Shown in pieces: positions 1-9,339 of a stretch of 64,000 nt of DNA. The notes beneath the pieces were generated by a model. That model was not told the origin of the DNA, searched no databases, and saw nothing but the letters and a program-made list of their open reading frames with translations. Made by a program: the position numbers and the translations under genes. Numbering within the stretch: position 1 is the stretch's first letter; every line of letters begins with the position of its first letter. Source of the stretch: Klebsiella grimontii (GTDB lineage: Bacteria; Pseudomonadota; Gammaproteobacteria; Enterobacterales; Enterobacteriaceae). Where the stretch lies: NCBI RefSeq assembly GCF_900200035.1, contig NZ_FZTC01000015.1:434001-498000 (forward strand). The letters run 5' to 3'.

Positions 1-330
1 ATAACCCGGGTGGGTAATATGCCGGGGATTAAAGACATGGCAATATTTTATCAGATTAAAACGGTAGATATGCTGGGCAAAGGCAAAGTCGATGAAGCCT
101 ACAGCGCGATTAATACCGGCATTGATCTGGAAATGTCGTGGATGAATTATGTGCTGCTGGGTAAGGTCTACGAAATGAAAGGGCAGAACCGGGAAGCTGC
201 CGATGCTTACCTGACGGCGTTTAATTTACGTCCGGGTGAGAATACATTTTACTGGATTGAAAACGCGGTATTTCAGACCTCGGTGACCCGCGTGGTTCCG
301 TATCTCGATAACTTCCTCGCTTCAGAATAA
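1..330 (+). CDS. cadC: CadC, C-terminal part (cut by window edge)
   Basis: This is the last 109 codons of an open frame that enters from the left edge. CadC is a membrane-bound ToxR-like activator: a cytoplasmic winged helix, one membrane segment and a periplasmic sensor for low pH and lysine. Only the C-terminal end of the periplasmic domain is visible. It has TPR-like helices (residues such as YVLLGKVYEMKGQNREAADAY) and a tail ending VPYLDNFLASE, which closely matches my recollection of the E. coli CadC C-terminus. The cadBA genes follow directly, as in E. coli. DNA-binding and membrane parts lie outside the window. Confidence 0.93.
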   Translation: MTRVGNMPGIKDMAIFYQIKTVDMLGKGKVDEAYSAINTGIDLEMSWMNYVLLGKVYEMKGQNREAADAYLTAFNLRPGENTFYWIENAVFQTSVTRVVPYLDNFLASE

Positions 331-333
331 GTA

Positions 334-372
334 AACCCTCATCATGGTCATGGTTTTGGCCGTGGTGAGGTT
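334..372 (+). terminator. Stem-loop just after cadC
   Basis: A long inverted repeat starts four bases after the cadC stop: about 15 pairs with some G-U pairs, one bulged C and a loop containing TTTT. It has no strong T-tract, so termination is inferred from position only; it would separate cadC from the cadBA transcript. Confidence 0.45.
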
Positions 373-694
373 AAACTTATGTTTCTCATGAGCGCCTCTG
401 TTGTTATATTTTATATCCTTTTCTTGCTTGTTTTTAACACATCTTCAACACGAAATTGTGTTCGTAAATGCATGTAATTTATTAATATTTATCTTTTCCT
501 GACCTCAACATGTCATCCTGATATGTTGCGCGAAAAAGGTCAAAATATCATTTGTCTGATGTTTGCAGTTATTTCACTTTATCTTTAGGACTTATCTCGT
601 ACTAATCCGTAATCTGATTGGCAGTTGGTCGGGTCAATAAAAGGTTCATCATCATGATCTGTACCTCCCAAATAAACTTAGGAGAAAAGCAAAC
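373..694 (+). promoter_or_regulatory. cadC-cadB intergenic region, expected Pcad
   Basis: About 320 bases of AT-rich non-coding DNA precede cadB, in contrast with the GC-rich genes. In E. coli the equivalent region holds the CadC-activated promoter and H-NS-bound DNA, and the conserved gene order makes the same role likely here. I cannot place the CadC sites or the -35/-10 boxes with confidence. A good ribosome site (TTAGGAGA) lies shortly before the cadB ATG. Confidence 0.55.
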
Positions 695-2032
695 ATGAGT
701 TCTGCCAAGAAGATCGGGCTATTTGCCTGTACCGGCGTGGTAGCCGGTAATATGATGGGGAGCGGTATTGCATTATTACCTGCGAACCTGGCGAGTATCG
801 GTTCTATCGCCATTTGGGGTTGGGTAATATCTATTATTGGCGCGATGTCGCTGGCTTATGTATATGCCCGTCTGGCGACCAAAAACCCGCAGCAGGGTGG
901 CCCCATCGCCTACGCCGGCGAAATATCTCCGGCGTTCGGTTTCCAGACCGGTGTGCTTTATTATCACGCTAACTGGATCGGCAATCTGGCAATCGGCATT
1001 ACCGCCGTCTCTTATTTATCAACATTCTTCCCTATTTTAAATAACCCGGTACCGGCAGGTATTGCCTGTATTGCCATCGTGTGGATATTCACCTTCGTGA
1101 ATATGCTCGGCGGTACCTGGGTAAGCCGCCTGACGACTATTGGTCTGGTGCTGGTGCTTATTCCGGTCGTGATGACCGCGGTGGTCGGCTGGCACTGGTT
1201 TGACGTTGCCACCTATCAGGCAAACTGGAACACCTCAGCCACGACGGATAGCCATGCGGTGGTGAAAAGTATCCTTCTCTGTCTGTGGGCCTTTGTCGGG
1301 GTAGAATCTGCCGCCGTCAGTACCGGGATGGTGAAAAACCCGAAACGTACCGTACCGCTGGCCACCATGCTGGGGACCGCGCTGGCGGGTATCGTGTATA
1401 TCGCCGCGACCCAGGTCATCGCCGGTATGTACCCTGCGTCTGAGATGGCCGCGTCCGGCGCGCCGTTTGCTATCAGCGCATCGACTATCCTTGGCGGCTG
1501 GGCTGCGCCGATGGTGTCGGCCTTTACCGCCTTTGCCTGCCTGACTTCTCTCGGTTCGTGGATGATGCTGGTCGGCCAGGCCGGCGTGCGCGCCGCTAAC
1601 GACGGCAACTTCCCGAAAATCTACGGTGAACTGGATAAAAACGGCAACCCGAAAAAAGGCCTGCTGCTGGCCGCGGTGAAAATGACCGTCCTGATGGTGC
1701 TGATCACCCTGATGAACTCCACCGGCGGGAAAGCCTCCGACCTGTTCGGCGAGCTGACCGGTATCGCGGTTCTGCTGACCATGCTGCCTTACTTCTACTC
1801 CTGCGTTGACCTGATTCGCTTCGAAGGCATTAACGTCCGCAACTTCGTCAGCCTGATTTGCTCCGTCCTCGGCTGCGGGTTCTGTTTCATCGCCCTGATG
1901 GGGGCAAGCTCCTTCGAACTGGCCGGCACCTTTATCGTCAGCCTGATCATCCTGATGTTCTACGGCCGCAAAATGCACCAGCGTCAGAGTAACGACGGCT
2001 CCGCTGATAGCAGCACCGCCAGCGCGCATTAA
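695..2032 (+). CDS. cadB: Cadaverine/lysine antiporter CadB
   Basis: An inner-membrane APC-superfamily exchanger of 445 residues (E. coli CadB has 444). It brings lysine in and exports cadaverine, so that together with CadA it consumes cytoplasmic protons in acid. The N-terminus MSSAKKIGLFACTGVVAG has the glycine-rich first helix typical of the family (GNMMGSGIALLP). About twelve hydrophobic segments follow, with a polar Ser-rich tail. The start is set by the TTAGGAGA site. cadA follows after an 81-base spacer with a hairpin. Regulation by CadC is inferred from synteny. Confidence 0.95.
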   Translation: MSSAKKIGLFACTGVVAGNMMGSGIALLPANLASIGSIAIWGWVISIIGAMSLAYVYARLATKNPQQGGPIAYAGEISPAFGFQTGVLYYHANWIGNLAIGITAVSYLSTFFPILNNPVPAGIACIAIVWIFTFVNMLGGTWVSRLTTIGLVLVLIPVVMTAVVGWHWFDVATYQANWNTSATTDSHAVVKSILLCLWAFVGVESAAVSTGMVKNPKRTVPLATMLGTALAGIVYIAATQVIAGMYPASEMAASGAPFAISASTILGGWAAPMVSAFTAFACLTSLGSWMMLVGQAGVRAANDGNFPKIYGELDKNGNPKKGLLLAAVKMTVLMVLITLMNSTGGKASDLFGELTGIAVLLTMLPYFYSCVDLIRFEGINVRNFVSLICSVLGCGFCFIALMGASSFELAGTFIVSLIILMFYGRKMHQRQSNDGSADSSTASAH

Positions 2033-2051
2033 TCCGTAACCCTATTCCTGA

Positions 2052-2096
2052 GGCTCCTTCCATCACCTGTCACGACGTGGCGGGAGGGGCTTTCTT
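2052..2096 (+). promoter_or_regulatory. cadB-cadA intercistronic hairpin
   Basis: Bases 2052-2061 pair with 2082-2091 (ten pairs, some G-U), followed by TTTCTTT. Its place in the cadB-cadA spacer suggests partial termination or mRNA processing that adjusts the CadB:CadA ratio. Confidence 0.5.
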
Positions 2097-2113
2097 TATC
2101 TGGAGATTTGACT

Positions 2114-4261
2114 ATGAACGTTATCGCAATCATGAATCACATGGGTGTTTACTTCAAAGAAGAGCCCATCCGTGAGCTGCATCGCGCCCTCGAACGCCTG
2201 GACTTCCGTATTGTCTACCCGAACGACCGTGACGACTTATTAAAACTGATCGAAAACAATGCGCGTCTGTGCGGCGTGATCTTCGACTGGGATAAATACA
2301 ATCTCGAACTGTGCGAAGACATCAGCAAAATGAACGAATATATGCCGCTGTACGCCTTTGCGAATACTTACTCAACGCTGGACGTGAGCCTCAACGATCT
2401 GCGCATGCAGGTTCGCTTCTTCGAATATGCGCTGGGCGCGGCGGAAGATATTGCGAACAAAATCAAACAGAATACCGACGAGTATATCGACACCATTCTG
2501 CCGCCGCTGACCAAAGCGCTGTTTAAATACGTGCGTGAAGGCAAATATACCTTCTGTACCCCAGGCCACATGGGCGGTACCGCGTTCCAGAAAAGCCCGG
2601 TCGGCAGCATCTTCTACGATTTCTTTGGTTCCAATACCATGAAATCCGATATCTCGATTTCAGTTTCTGAACTCGGTTCCCTGCTGGATCACAGCGGCCC
2701 GCATAAAGAAGCGGAAGAGTACATCGCCCGCGTCTTCAACGCAGAACGCAGCTACATGGTGACCAACGGCACCTCTACCGCCAACAAAATCGTCGGTATG
2801 TATTCCGCCCCGGCCGGTAGCACCGTGCTGATTGACCGTAACTGCCATAAATCGCTGACCCATCTGATGATGATGAGCGACATTACGCCAATCTACTTCC
2901 GCCCGACCCGTAACGCTTACGGCATCCTCGGCGGTATCCCGCAGAGCGAATTCCAGCACGCGACCATCGCGAAGCGCGTGAAAGAAACCCCGAACGCGAC
3001 CTGGCCGGTGCACGCGGTGATCACCAACTCCACCTATGATGGCCTGCTGTACAACACGGACTACATCAAGAAAACCCTGGATGTGAAATCCATCCACTTT
3101 GACTCCGCGTGGGTGCCTTACACCAACTTCTCGCCGATTTATGAAGGCAAATGCGGGATGAGCGGCGGCCGCGTCGAAGGGAAAGTTATTTACGAAACCC
3201 AGTCCACGCACAAACTGCTGGCGGCGTTTTCTCAGGCATCAATGATTCATGTTAAAGGCGACGTAAACGAAGAAACCTTTAACGAAGCCTACATGATGCA
3301 CACCACCACTTCTCCGCACTACGGCGTGGTGGCCTCGACGGAAACCGCGGCGGCGATGATGAAAGGCAACGCCGGTAAGCGCCTGATTGACGGCTCTATC
3401 GAACGTTCAATTAAGTTCCGTAAAGAGATTAAACGCCTGAAAGGCGAATCCGACGGCTGGTTCTTCGACGTCTGGCAGCCGGAACATATTGATGGCGCGG
3501 AATGCTGGCCGCTGCGCTCCGACAGCGCGTGGCACGGTTTCAAAAACATCGATAACGAACATATGTATCTCGACCCGATTAAAGTCACGCTGCTGACCCC
3601 GGGGATGAAGAAAGACGGCACCATGGATGATTTCGGTATTCCGGCAAGCATCGTGGCGAAGTATCTCGATGAGCACGGCATCGTGGTCGAAAAAACCGGT
3701 CCGTACAACCTGCTGTTCCTGTTCAGCATCGGTATCGACAAAACCAAAGCGCTGAGCCTGCTGCGCGCGCTGACCGATTTCAAACGCGCGTTCGACCTGA
3801 ACCTGCGGGTGAAAAACATGCTGCCGTCGCTGTACCGTGAAGATCCTGAATTCTACGAAAACATGCGCGTTCAGGAACTGGCGCAGAACATTCACAAACT
3901 GATTGAGCACCACAACCTGCCGGACCTGATGTTCCGCGCGTTCGAAGTGCTGCCAACCATGATGATCACGCCGTACGCCGCGTTCCAGAAAGAGCTGCAC
4001 GGTCAGACCGAAGAGGTGTATCTCGAAGAGATGGTGGGCCGCGTCAACGCCAACATGATCCTGCCGTATCCTCCGGGAGTGCCGCTGGTGATGCCGGGTG
4101 AAATGATCACCGAAGAGAGCCGTCCGGTGCTGGAATTCCTGCAGATGCTGTGCGAAATCGGCGCCCACTATCCGGGCTTCGAAACCGATATCCACGGCGC
4201 CTATCGTCAGGCGGATGGTCGTTACACCGTTAAAGTGCTGAGAGAAGAAAACAACAAATAA
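2114..4261 (+). CDS. cadA: Inducible lysine decarboxylase CadA
   Basis: A PLP-dependent fold-type I decarboxylase of 715 residues, the same length as E. coli CadA when the ATG at 2114 ([11 protein letters not shown]) is used rather than the in-frame TTG six bases earlier. It converts lysine to cadaverine and CO2 in the cytoplasm. An N-terminal wing (response-regulator-like) domain comes first, then the PLP domain with the Schiff-base lysine in [14 protein letters not shown] (Lys367 by E. coli numbering). A C-terminal domain, involved in decamer contacts in the family, ends the protein. A strong terminator follows at 4275. Confidence 0.97.
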   Translation: MNVIAIMNHMGVYFKEEPIRELHRALERLDFRIVYPNDRDDLLKLIENNARLCGVIFDWDKYNLELCEDISKMNEYMPLYAFANTYSTLDVSLNDLRMQVRFFEYALGAAEDIANKIKQNTDEYIDTILPPLTKALFKYVREGKYTFCTPGHMGGTAFQKSPVGSIFYDFFGSNTMKSDISISVSELGSLLDHSGPHKEAEEYIARVFNAERSYMVTNGTSTANKIVGMYSAPAGSTVLIDRNCHKSLTHLMMMSDITPIYFRPTRNAYGILGGIPQSEFQHATIAKRVKETPNATWPVHAVITNSTYDGLLYNTDYIKKTLDVKSIHFDSAWVPYTNFSPIYEGKCGMSGGRVEGKVIYETQSTHKLLAAFSQASMIHVKGDVNEETFNEAYMMHTTTSPHYGVVASTETAAAMMKGNAGKRLIDGSIERSIKFRKEIKRLKGESDGWFFDVWQPEHIDGAECWPLRSDSAWHGFKNIDNEHMYLDPIKVTLLTPGMKKDGTMDDFGIPASIVAKYLDEHGIVVEKTGPYNLLFLFSIGIDKTKALSLLRALTDFKRAFDLNLRVKNMLPSLYREDPEFYENMRVQELAQNIHKLIEHHNLPDLMFRAFEVLPTMMITPYAAFQKELHGQTEEVYLEEMVGRVNANMILPYPPGVPLVMPGEMITEESRPVLEFLQMLCEIGAHYPGFETDIHGAYRQADGRYTVKVLREENNK

Positions 4262-4274
4262 TCGATGCACAACA

Positions 4275-4301
4275 GGGAAGTGGCTTGCCGCTTCCCTTTT
4301 T
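4275..4301 (+). terminator. Rho-independent terminator after cadA
   Basis: GGGAAGTGG pairs with CCGCTTCCC (one G-U pair) across a CTTG loop and is followed directly by TTTTT. It ends the cadBA message, so dtpC expression depends on read-through or its own promoter. Confidence 0.85.
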
Positions 4302-4320
4302 CACGCTGCAAGGAGAACAC

Positions 4321-5805
4321 ATGAAAACACCCTCACAGCCGCGCGCGATCTATTACATCGTTGCGATCCAAATCTGGGAATATTTCAGCTTTTACGGCAT
4401 GCGTGCCTTACTCATCCTCTATCTCACCCATCAGCTCGGCTTTGATGACAGCCACGCCATCAGTCTGTTCAGCGCCTACGCCTCCCTGGTGTACGTCACT
4501 CCTATTCTCGGCGGCTGGCTTGCCGACCGCCTGCTCGGCAACCGCACGGCGGTCATTGCCGGCGCGCTATTAATGACGCTTGGCCACGTAGTGCTGGGCG
4601 TCGAATCCGATTCCACCTGGAGCCTGTACCTCGCGCTGGCGATCATTATCTGCGGCTACGGTCTGTTCAAATCCAACATCAGCTGTCTGCTGGGCGAGCT
4701 CTACGCCGTTGACGACCCTCGCCGCGACGGCGGTTTCTCGCTGCTGTACGCCGCCGGGAACGTCGGCTCCATCGCCGCGCCTATCGCCTGCGGGCTGGCG
4801 GCGCAGTGGTACGGCTGGCATATCGGCTTTGCGCTGGCGGGTATCGGCATGTTTGTCGGCCTGATGATTTTCTTAAGCGGCAGCCGCTACTTCCGCCACG
4901 CGCGCGGCGTCGATAAACAGGCGCTGCGGGCGGTGAAATTTGTGCTGCCGACCTGGGGCTGGCTGGTGGTGATGCTCTGCGTTGCGCCGGTGTTTTTCAC
5001 GCTGCTGCTGGAGAATAACTGGTCCGGCTACCTGCTGGCGATCGTCTGCGTATTCGCCGCCCAGATGGTGGCGCGCATTATGGTCAAATCCCCGGAGCAT
5101 CGCCGCGCGCTGTGGCAAATCGTTCTGCTGATGCTGACCGGGACCCTGTTCTGGGTACTGGCGCAGCAGGGCGGCAGTTCGATCAGCCTGTTCATCGACC
5201 ACTTTGTTAACCGCCGCCTGCTGAATATTGAGGTGCCGACCGCGCTGTTCCAGTCGGTTAACGCCGTGGCGGTGATGGCGGCGGGCGTCGTGCTGGCGTG
5301 GCTGATGCGGCCGGAGGGCGCGACCCGCTCGGCGCTGCGCGTATGGCTGAAGTTCGCCTTTGGCCTGGTGCTGATGGGCTGCGGCTTTATGCTGCTGGCG
5401 CTTAACGCGCGCCACGGCGCGGCACAGGGACAGGCATCGATGGGCATGATGGTGGCCGGCCTGGCGCTGATGGGTTTCGCCGAGCTGTTTATCGACCCGG
5501 TGGCGATGGCGCAGATCACCCGCCTCAATATGCCCGGCGTCACCGGGGTACTGACCGGGATTTATATGCTGGCGACCGGCGCGGTAGCCAACTGGCTGGC
5601 GGGCGTGGTGGCGCAGCAGACTACCGAGTCGCAAATCAGCGATACGGCGATTGCCGCGTATCAGCACTTCTTTGCCCAGATGGGCGAATGGACGCTGGGC
5701 TGCGTAGCGGTCATTGTCGTTGTCGCCTTCGCCGCCGCGTTCAGCGTCGGCAAACGCCGCGCGGCCGCCGGTGAACTTCCTGGCGTCAATGCCCAGGATC
5801 TGTAG
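4321..5805 (+). CDS. dtpC: Dipeptide/tripeptide permease DtpC (YjdL-type POT)
   Basis: An inner-membrane proton-coupled oligopeptide transporter (POT family) of 494 residues starting [14 protein letters not shown] at an ATG with AAGGAG upstream. The usual family motif ExxERFxYYG is altered to Q17-x-x-E20-Y21-F-S-F-Y-G26, a feature of the atypical YjdL subgroup, which is known to prefer lysine-containing dipeptides. It lies between cadA and lysU, as in E. coli. Feeding lysine peptides to the Cad system is a reasonable inference. Multiple hydrophobic segments run through the length. Confidence 0.92.
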   Translation: MKTPSQPRAIYYIVAIQIWEYFSFYGMRALLILYLTHQLGFDDSHAISLFSAYASLVYVTPILGGWLADRLLGNRTAVIAGALLMTLGHVVLGVESDSTWSLYLALAIIICGYGLFKSNISCLLGELYAVDDPRRDGGFSLLYAAGNVGSIAAPIACGLAAQWYGWHIGFALAGIGMFVGLMIFLSGSRYFRHARGVDKQALRAVKFVLPTWGWLVVMLCVAPVFFTLLLENNWSGYLLAIVCVFAAQMVARIMVKSPEHRRALWQIVLLMLTGTLFWVLAQQGGSSISLFIDHFVNRRLLNIEVPTALFQSVNAVAVMAAGVVLAWLMRPEGATRSALRVWLKFAFGLVLMGCGFMLLALNARHGAAQGQASMGMMVAGLALMGFAELFIDPVAMAQITRLNMPGVTGVLTGIYMLATGAVANWLAGVVAQQTTESQISDTAIAAYQHFFAQMGEWTLGCVAVIVVVAFAAAFSVGKRRAAAGELPGVNAQDL

Positions 5806-5835
5806 CCCGGACAGGTGCGCAGCACCGCCTCCGGG
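5802..5835. repeat. REP/BIME-type palindrome
   Basis: A GC-rich imperfect palindrome beginning GTAGCCCGGACAGG and ending CGCCTCCGGGA overlaps the dtpC stop codon. The same unit appears in reverse at 38348-38382 with only about two differences, and degenerate relatives lie near 8174-8262 and 37017. Confidence 0.7.
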
Positions 5836-6072
5836 ATTATCGCATCCCTAAACGGAGCAAAAAGCCGCTCCTTGCACCCCTTACTGAACAGGAGGAGGAT
5901 ATTCTGGCGGGCGCGAAAGCCGAAGATAAAAAGAGGTTACAAAAGACAGGGCTGAGTGAAATCAGCCGCAATTGAAGCCAGGCTCCTTAAGATTGTTCTC
6001 CGGCGCCGACGCCGGAACAGGCCTGGTTCAATTATCGAAGCAAGTTTGCAAGCAGGGTTATGAGGAACCAAC

Positions 6073-7590
6073 ATGTCTGAACAACAAGCACAAGGTGCCG
6101 ATGAGGCAATTGACCTTAATAATGAACTGAAAACCCGTCGTGAAAAACTGGCCGCGCTGCGCGAGCAGGGCGTGGCGTTCCCGAACGACTTTCGCCGTGA
6201 CCATACTTCCGACCAGCTCCATGCTGAATACGATAGTAGGGAAAACGACGAGCTCACCTCTCTGAACGTCGAGGTCTCCGTGGCTGGCCGCATGATGACC
6301 CGCCGTATTATGGGCAAAGCCTCCTTCGTCACCTTACAGGACGTGGGCGGACGCATTCAGCTGTACGTCGCCCGCGACGATCTGGCGGAAGGCGTCTACA
6401 ACGAGCAGTTTAAGAAATGGGATCTCGGCGACATCATCGCCGCCCGCGGTAAGCTGTTCAAAACCCAGACCGGCGAACTCTCCATTCACTGCACCGAGCT
6501 GCGTCTGCTGACCAAAGCGTTGCGCCCGCTGCCGGACAAGTTTCACGGCCTGCAGGATCAGGAAGCGCGCTATCGCCAGCGCTATCTGGATCTGATCTCC
6601 AACGAAGAGTCGCGCCACACCTTCAAGGTGCGTTCGCAGATCCTGGCGACCATGCGTCAGTTCATGGTCGCGCGCGGCTTTATGGAAGTCGAAACGCCGA
6701 TGATGCAGGTGATCCCCGGCGGCGCCTCCGCGCGTCCGTTTATCACCCATCACAACGCGCTCGATCTGGATATGTATCTGCGCATCGCGCCGGAGCTGTA
6801 CCTGAAACGGCTGGTGGTCGGCGGCTTCGAACGAGTGTTCGAAATCAACCGTAACTTCCGTAACGAAGGTATCTCCGTGCGCCATAACCCAGAGTTCACC
6901 ATGATGGAACTCTATATGGCGTATGCGGATTACAAAGATCTGATCGAACTGACCGAATCCCTGTTCCGCACGCTGGCGCAGACCGTACTGGGTAAAACCG
7001 AAGTGCCGTATGGCGACCAGGTGTTCGATTTCGGTAAGCCGTTTGAAAAACTGACCATGCGCGAAGCGATCAAGAAATACCGTCCTGAAACCGAGATGGC
7101 GGAGCTGGATAACTTCGATGCGGCGAAAGCGCTGGCGGAATCCATCGGCATTCACGTTGAGAAGAGCTGGGGTCTGGGGCGTATCGTCACCGAAATTTTC
7201 GACGAAGTGGCGGAAGCGCATCTGATCCAGCCGACCTTTATCACCGAGTATCCGGCGGAAGTATCGCCGCTGGCGCGCCGTAACGACGTGAACCCGGAAA
7301 TTACCGACCGCTTCGAATTCTTCATCGGCGGACGTGAAATCGGTAATGGCTTTAGCGAGCTGAACGACGCGGAAGACCAGGCCCAGCGTTTTCAGGATCA
7401 GGTCAACGCCAAAGCGGCGGGGGATGATGAAGCGATGTTCTACGACGAAGACTACGTCACCGCGCTGGAGTACGGCTTGCCGCCGACCGCCGGTCTGGGT
7501 ATCGGTATCGACCGTATGGTGATGCTGTTCACTAACAGCCACACCATCCGCGATGTTATCCTGTTCCCGGCAATGCGTCCGCAGAAATAA
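6073..7590 (+). CDS. lysU: Lysyl-tRNA synthetase, class II (LysU position)
   Basis: A 505-residue cytoplasmic class II synthetase that charges tRNA-Lys. It has an N-terminal OB-fold anticodon-binding domain (about residues 65-150). The catalytic domain carries motif 2 ([20 protein letters not shown]) and motif 3 ([13 protein letters not shown]). Enterobacteria often carry lysS, linked to prfB, and lysU, linked to cad; position next to dtpC supports lysU. The N-terminal stretch [20 protein letters not shown] resembles E. coli LysS more than LysU, so the name rests on synteny. The ATG follows TGAGGAACCA. Confidence 0.9.
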   Translation: MSEQQAQGADEAIDLNNELKTRREKLAALREQGVAFPNDFRRDHTSDQLHAEYDSRENDELTSLNVEVSVAGRMMTRRIMGKASFVTLQDVGGRIQLYVARDDLAEGVYNEQFKKWDLGDIIAARGKLFKTQTGELSIHCTELRLLTKALRPLPDKFHGLQDQEARYRQRYLDLISNEESRHTFKVRSQILATMRQFMVARGFMEVETPMMQVIPGGASARPFITHHNALDLDMYLRIAPELYLKRLVVGGFERVFEINRNFRNEGISVRHNPEFTMMELYMAYADYKDLIELTESLFRTLAQTVLGKTEVPYGDQVFDFGKPFEKLTMREAIKKYRPETEMAELDNFDAAKALAESIGIHVEKSWGLGRIVTEIFDEVAEAHLIQPTFITEYPAEVSPLARRNDVNPEITDRFEFFIGGREIGNGFSELNDAEDQAQRFQDQVNAKAAGDDEAMFYDEDYVTALEYGLPPTAGLGIGIDRMVMLFTNSHTIRDVILFPAMRPQK

Positions 7591-7604
7591 ATCATGCTGA
7601 AACC

Positions 7605-7640
7605 AGGCCCCTCGTTTATTTGAGCGGGGGGCCTTAATTT
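7605..7640 (+). terminator. Terminator after lysU
   Basis: AGGCCCC...CG pairs with CG...GGGGCCT across an AT-rich loop (TTTATTTGAG) and is followed by TAATTT. It sits 15 bases after the lysU stop. Confidence 0.7.
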
Positions 7641-7738
7641 CGACGCGTTTATCCCGGCGAGTGATATGGCGAATAAGCTTACTCCGGGCACCTTATGTGC
7701 TATAACAGCGCGCATAAAAAACATAAGGTGTTAATTAA

Positions 7739-8152
7739 ATGAAAAAAATAAAATTAATTGTTGGCGGCGTGATCTGTGCAAGTTATTTATTAACGTCAGT
7801 ATTATCAATGGCAAGTGATAATATAAACAGCAATACCATTCATTTTGATAAAGGCAGCAACGGCACGATAATAAAAAGTACCGTGACCGGCGACGATGTT
7901 AATGACTATACGCTGGAGGCGAAAGCCGGCCAGATGATGCATATCGGTATGAACAGCCAGTGGCCGCATCCCTTTTTTAATGTGATTACTCCGGATAATC
8001 ACGCGATTTTTAACGGTTCTATGAGCGGCGATATTTTTGAACAGCGTCTGGGTGTCAGCGGGAAATATACGGTGCGGGTATATCAGATGGGCGGCGCGCG
8101 TGATGAAGGGAAAACCAGCGCCTACGCGCTGACGTTTAAAATTACCGACTAA
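7739..8152 (+). CDS. Small secreted protein, PliG-like g-type lysozyme inhibitor (putative)
   Basis: A 137-residue protein with a Sec signal peptide (MKKIKLIVGGVICASYLLTSVLSMA). The mature part has a PPC-like beta-sandwich pattern: DDVNDYTLEAKAGQMMHI, then VSGKYTVRVYQMGGARDEGKTSAYALTFKI. I recall similar spacing in E. coli PliG, a periplasmic inhibitor of goose-type lysozyme, including the SGKYxxRV...AR motif before the last strand. The resemblance is by eye, so another periplasmic binding function is possible. It has its own AT-rich 5' region after the lysU terminator and no operon partners; a REP cluster follows. Confidence 0.5.
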   Translation: MKKIKLIVGGVICASYLLTSVLSMASDNINSNTIHFDKGSNGTIIKSTVTGDDVNDYTLEAKAGQMMHIGMNSQWPHPFFNVITPDNHAIFNGSMSGDIFEQRLGVSGKYTVRVYQMGGARDEGKTSAYALTFKITD

Positions 8153-8173
8153 AATGTGGCGGCTGTCTATTCA

Positions 8174-8262
8174 GGCTGTCCCGGAGGCGGCGCGTTGCGC
8201 CGGTCCGCAGACGGCGGTGAACCCGTAGCCCGGGCAAGGCGCGTTGAGCGCCGCCCCCGGGA
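8174..8262. repeat. REP-like palindrome pair between pliG-like gene and bla
   Basis: Two GC-rich units in opposite orientation: CCCGGAGGCGGCGCG... near 8178, and GTAGCCCGGGCAAGGCGCG... from 8225. They are related to the unit at 5802. This makes up most of the space between the two convergent genes and may help end both transcripts. Confidence 0.6.
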
Positions 8263-8301
8263 GCAGAGCGCAGAGGGTTGCAGTTCGGGCCTGTTCCCGG
8301 A

Positions 8302-9177
8302 CTACAGCCCTTCGGTCACGATTTTCGCCGCCGCGGCTAACACCTCTTTGCGGCTTTTCGCATCCTGCTGCGGCTGGGTAAAATAGGTCACTAACACCAG
8401 CGGGGCATGATTTTCCGGCCAGATCACCGCGATATCGTTGGTGGTGCCGTAATCTCCGGCGCCGGTTTTATCCCCGACCGCCCAGCTTGCGGGCAGGCCT
8501 GCGCGAATGCTTTGCCCGCCGGTGGTATTGCCTTTTAGCCACGTCACTAACTGGGCGCGCTGCTGTTCGCCCAGCGCATTGCCCAGCGTCAGCTTGCGCA
8601 GGCTTTCGGCCATCGCCAACGGGGTGGTGGTATCGCGCTTATCGCCGGGTATCGCGCTGTTCAGCGCCGGCTCCGTACGATCGAGACGAAAAGTAACGTC
8701 CCCGATGCTCTGGGCGAATGCGGTCACCTTTTCCGGTCCGCCAAGGTAGCTAATCATCTTATTCATCGCGGTATTGTCGCTGTACTGCAGCGCCGCCGCG
8801 CTGAGTTCCGCCAGGGTCATTCCGCTTTGCAGATGTTTTTCGGTAATCGGGCTCCAGACCACTAAATCCGATTTTTTAATCTCCAGCCTTTTATTCACCA
8901 CATCGGGATGGCTTTCGCTCTGCTTTAACACCGCGGCGGCGGCCATCACTTTACCGGTGCTGCACATGGCAAAACGTTCGTCGCCGCGATAAAGGGTTTG
9001 CGAATCATCCGCCGTGTTAATCAGCGCCACGCCCAGCCGGCCACCGGACCGTTTTTCTAAATCAGCCAGCTTTTGCTGGATAGCATCGGCACTGGCCCAT
9101 AATGAACCGCTCGCCAGCAGCAGCGGAACGGCGGCGGCGGCCATCAGGGCGCTTTTACGCCACGAACTTTTCAACAT
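8302..9177 (-). CDS. blaOXY: Chromosomal class A beta-lactamase, OXY family
   Basis: A 291-residue periplasmic serine beta-lactamase that hydrolyses penicillins and several cephalosporins. A signal peptide ends near SGSLWASA. All class A boxes are present: CSTGK (nucleophile Ser70 and Lys73), YSDN (130-132), RTEPALN (Glu166 and Asn170) and DKTG (234-236). Sequence by recollection matches the K. oxytoca complex OXY family, closest to OXY-1, which points to K. michiganensis. Exact allele cannot be fixed without a database. The promoter is the weak wild-type form (see 9210-9238). Confidence 0.95.
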   Translation of the reverse strand: MLKSSWRKSALMAAAAVPLLLASGSLWASADAIQQKLADLEKRSGGRLGVALINTADDSQTLYRGDERFAMCSTGKVMAAAAVLKQSESHPDVVNKRLEIKKSDLVVWSPITEKHLQSGMTLAELSAAALQYSDNTAMNKMISYLGGPEKVTAFAQSIGDVTFRLDRTEPALNSAIPGDKRDTTTPLAMAESLRKLTLGNALGEQQRAQLVTWLKGNTTGGQSIRAGLPASWAVGDKTGAGDYGTTNDIAVIWPENHAPLVLVTYFTQPQQDAKSRKEVLAAAAKIVTEGL

Positions 9178-9209
9178 CTCTGACTCCTTGATAGTGATGA
9201 GCTGCCCGG

Positions 9210-9238
9210 ACTATCCGCGACTCCCGCGCTTTTGACAA
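9210..9238 (-). promoter_or_regulatory. blaOXY promoter, wild-type
   Basis: Reading the minus strand, TTGTCA (9238-9233) and GATAGT (9215-9210) are separated by exactly 17 bases, about 33 bases before the bla ATG. These are the known OXY -35 and -10 boxes. The -10 box lacks the known over-production changes (for example GATAAT), so expression should be low. Confidence 0.88.
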
Positions 9239-9249
9239 GCACTATGTCG

Positions 9250-9267
9250 ATGATGGAATTCCATCAT
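9250..9267. promoter_or_regulatory. 18-bp palindrome, probable operator, between bla and the dehydrogenase
   Basis: ATGATGGAATTCCATCAT is a perfect palindrome. It matches 16 of 18 bases of the element at 11490-11507, next to a LacI-family gene. It lies upstream of the gene at 9340 and just outside the bla -35 box. Confidence 0.65.
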
Positions 9268-9339
9268 AAATTCGTTATTCGTCCTCCTCCGCGCCTGCTT
9301 ATAGTGTCCCTCCCCGGCAAAATAAAATCAGGAGCCGCC

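Noticed and set aside
8156..8386. 76-residue ORF between the PliG-like gene and bla
   Set aside because: It consists mostly of REP-type repeats and runs into the bla coding sequence from the other strand.
9232..9339. N-terminal extension of the dehydrogenase at 9340
   Set aside because: It would code through the palindrome at 9250 and overlap the bla -35 box, and the ATG at 9340 has a good ribosome site.
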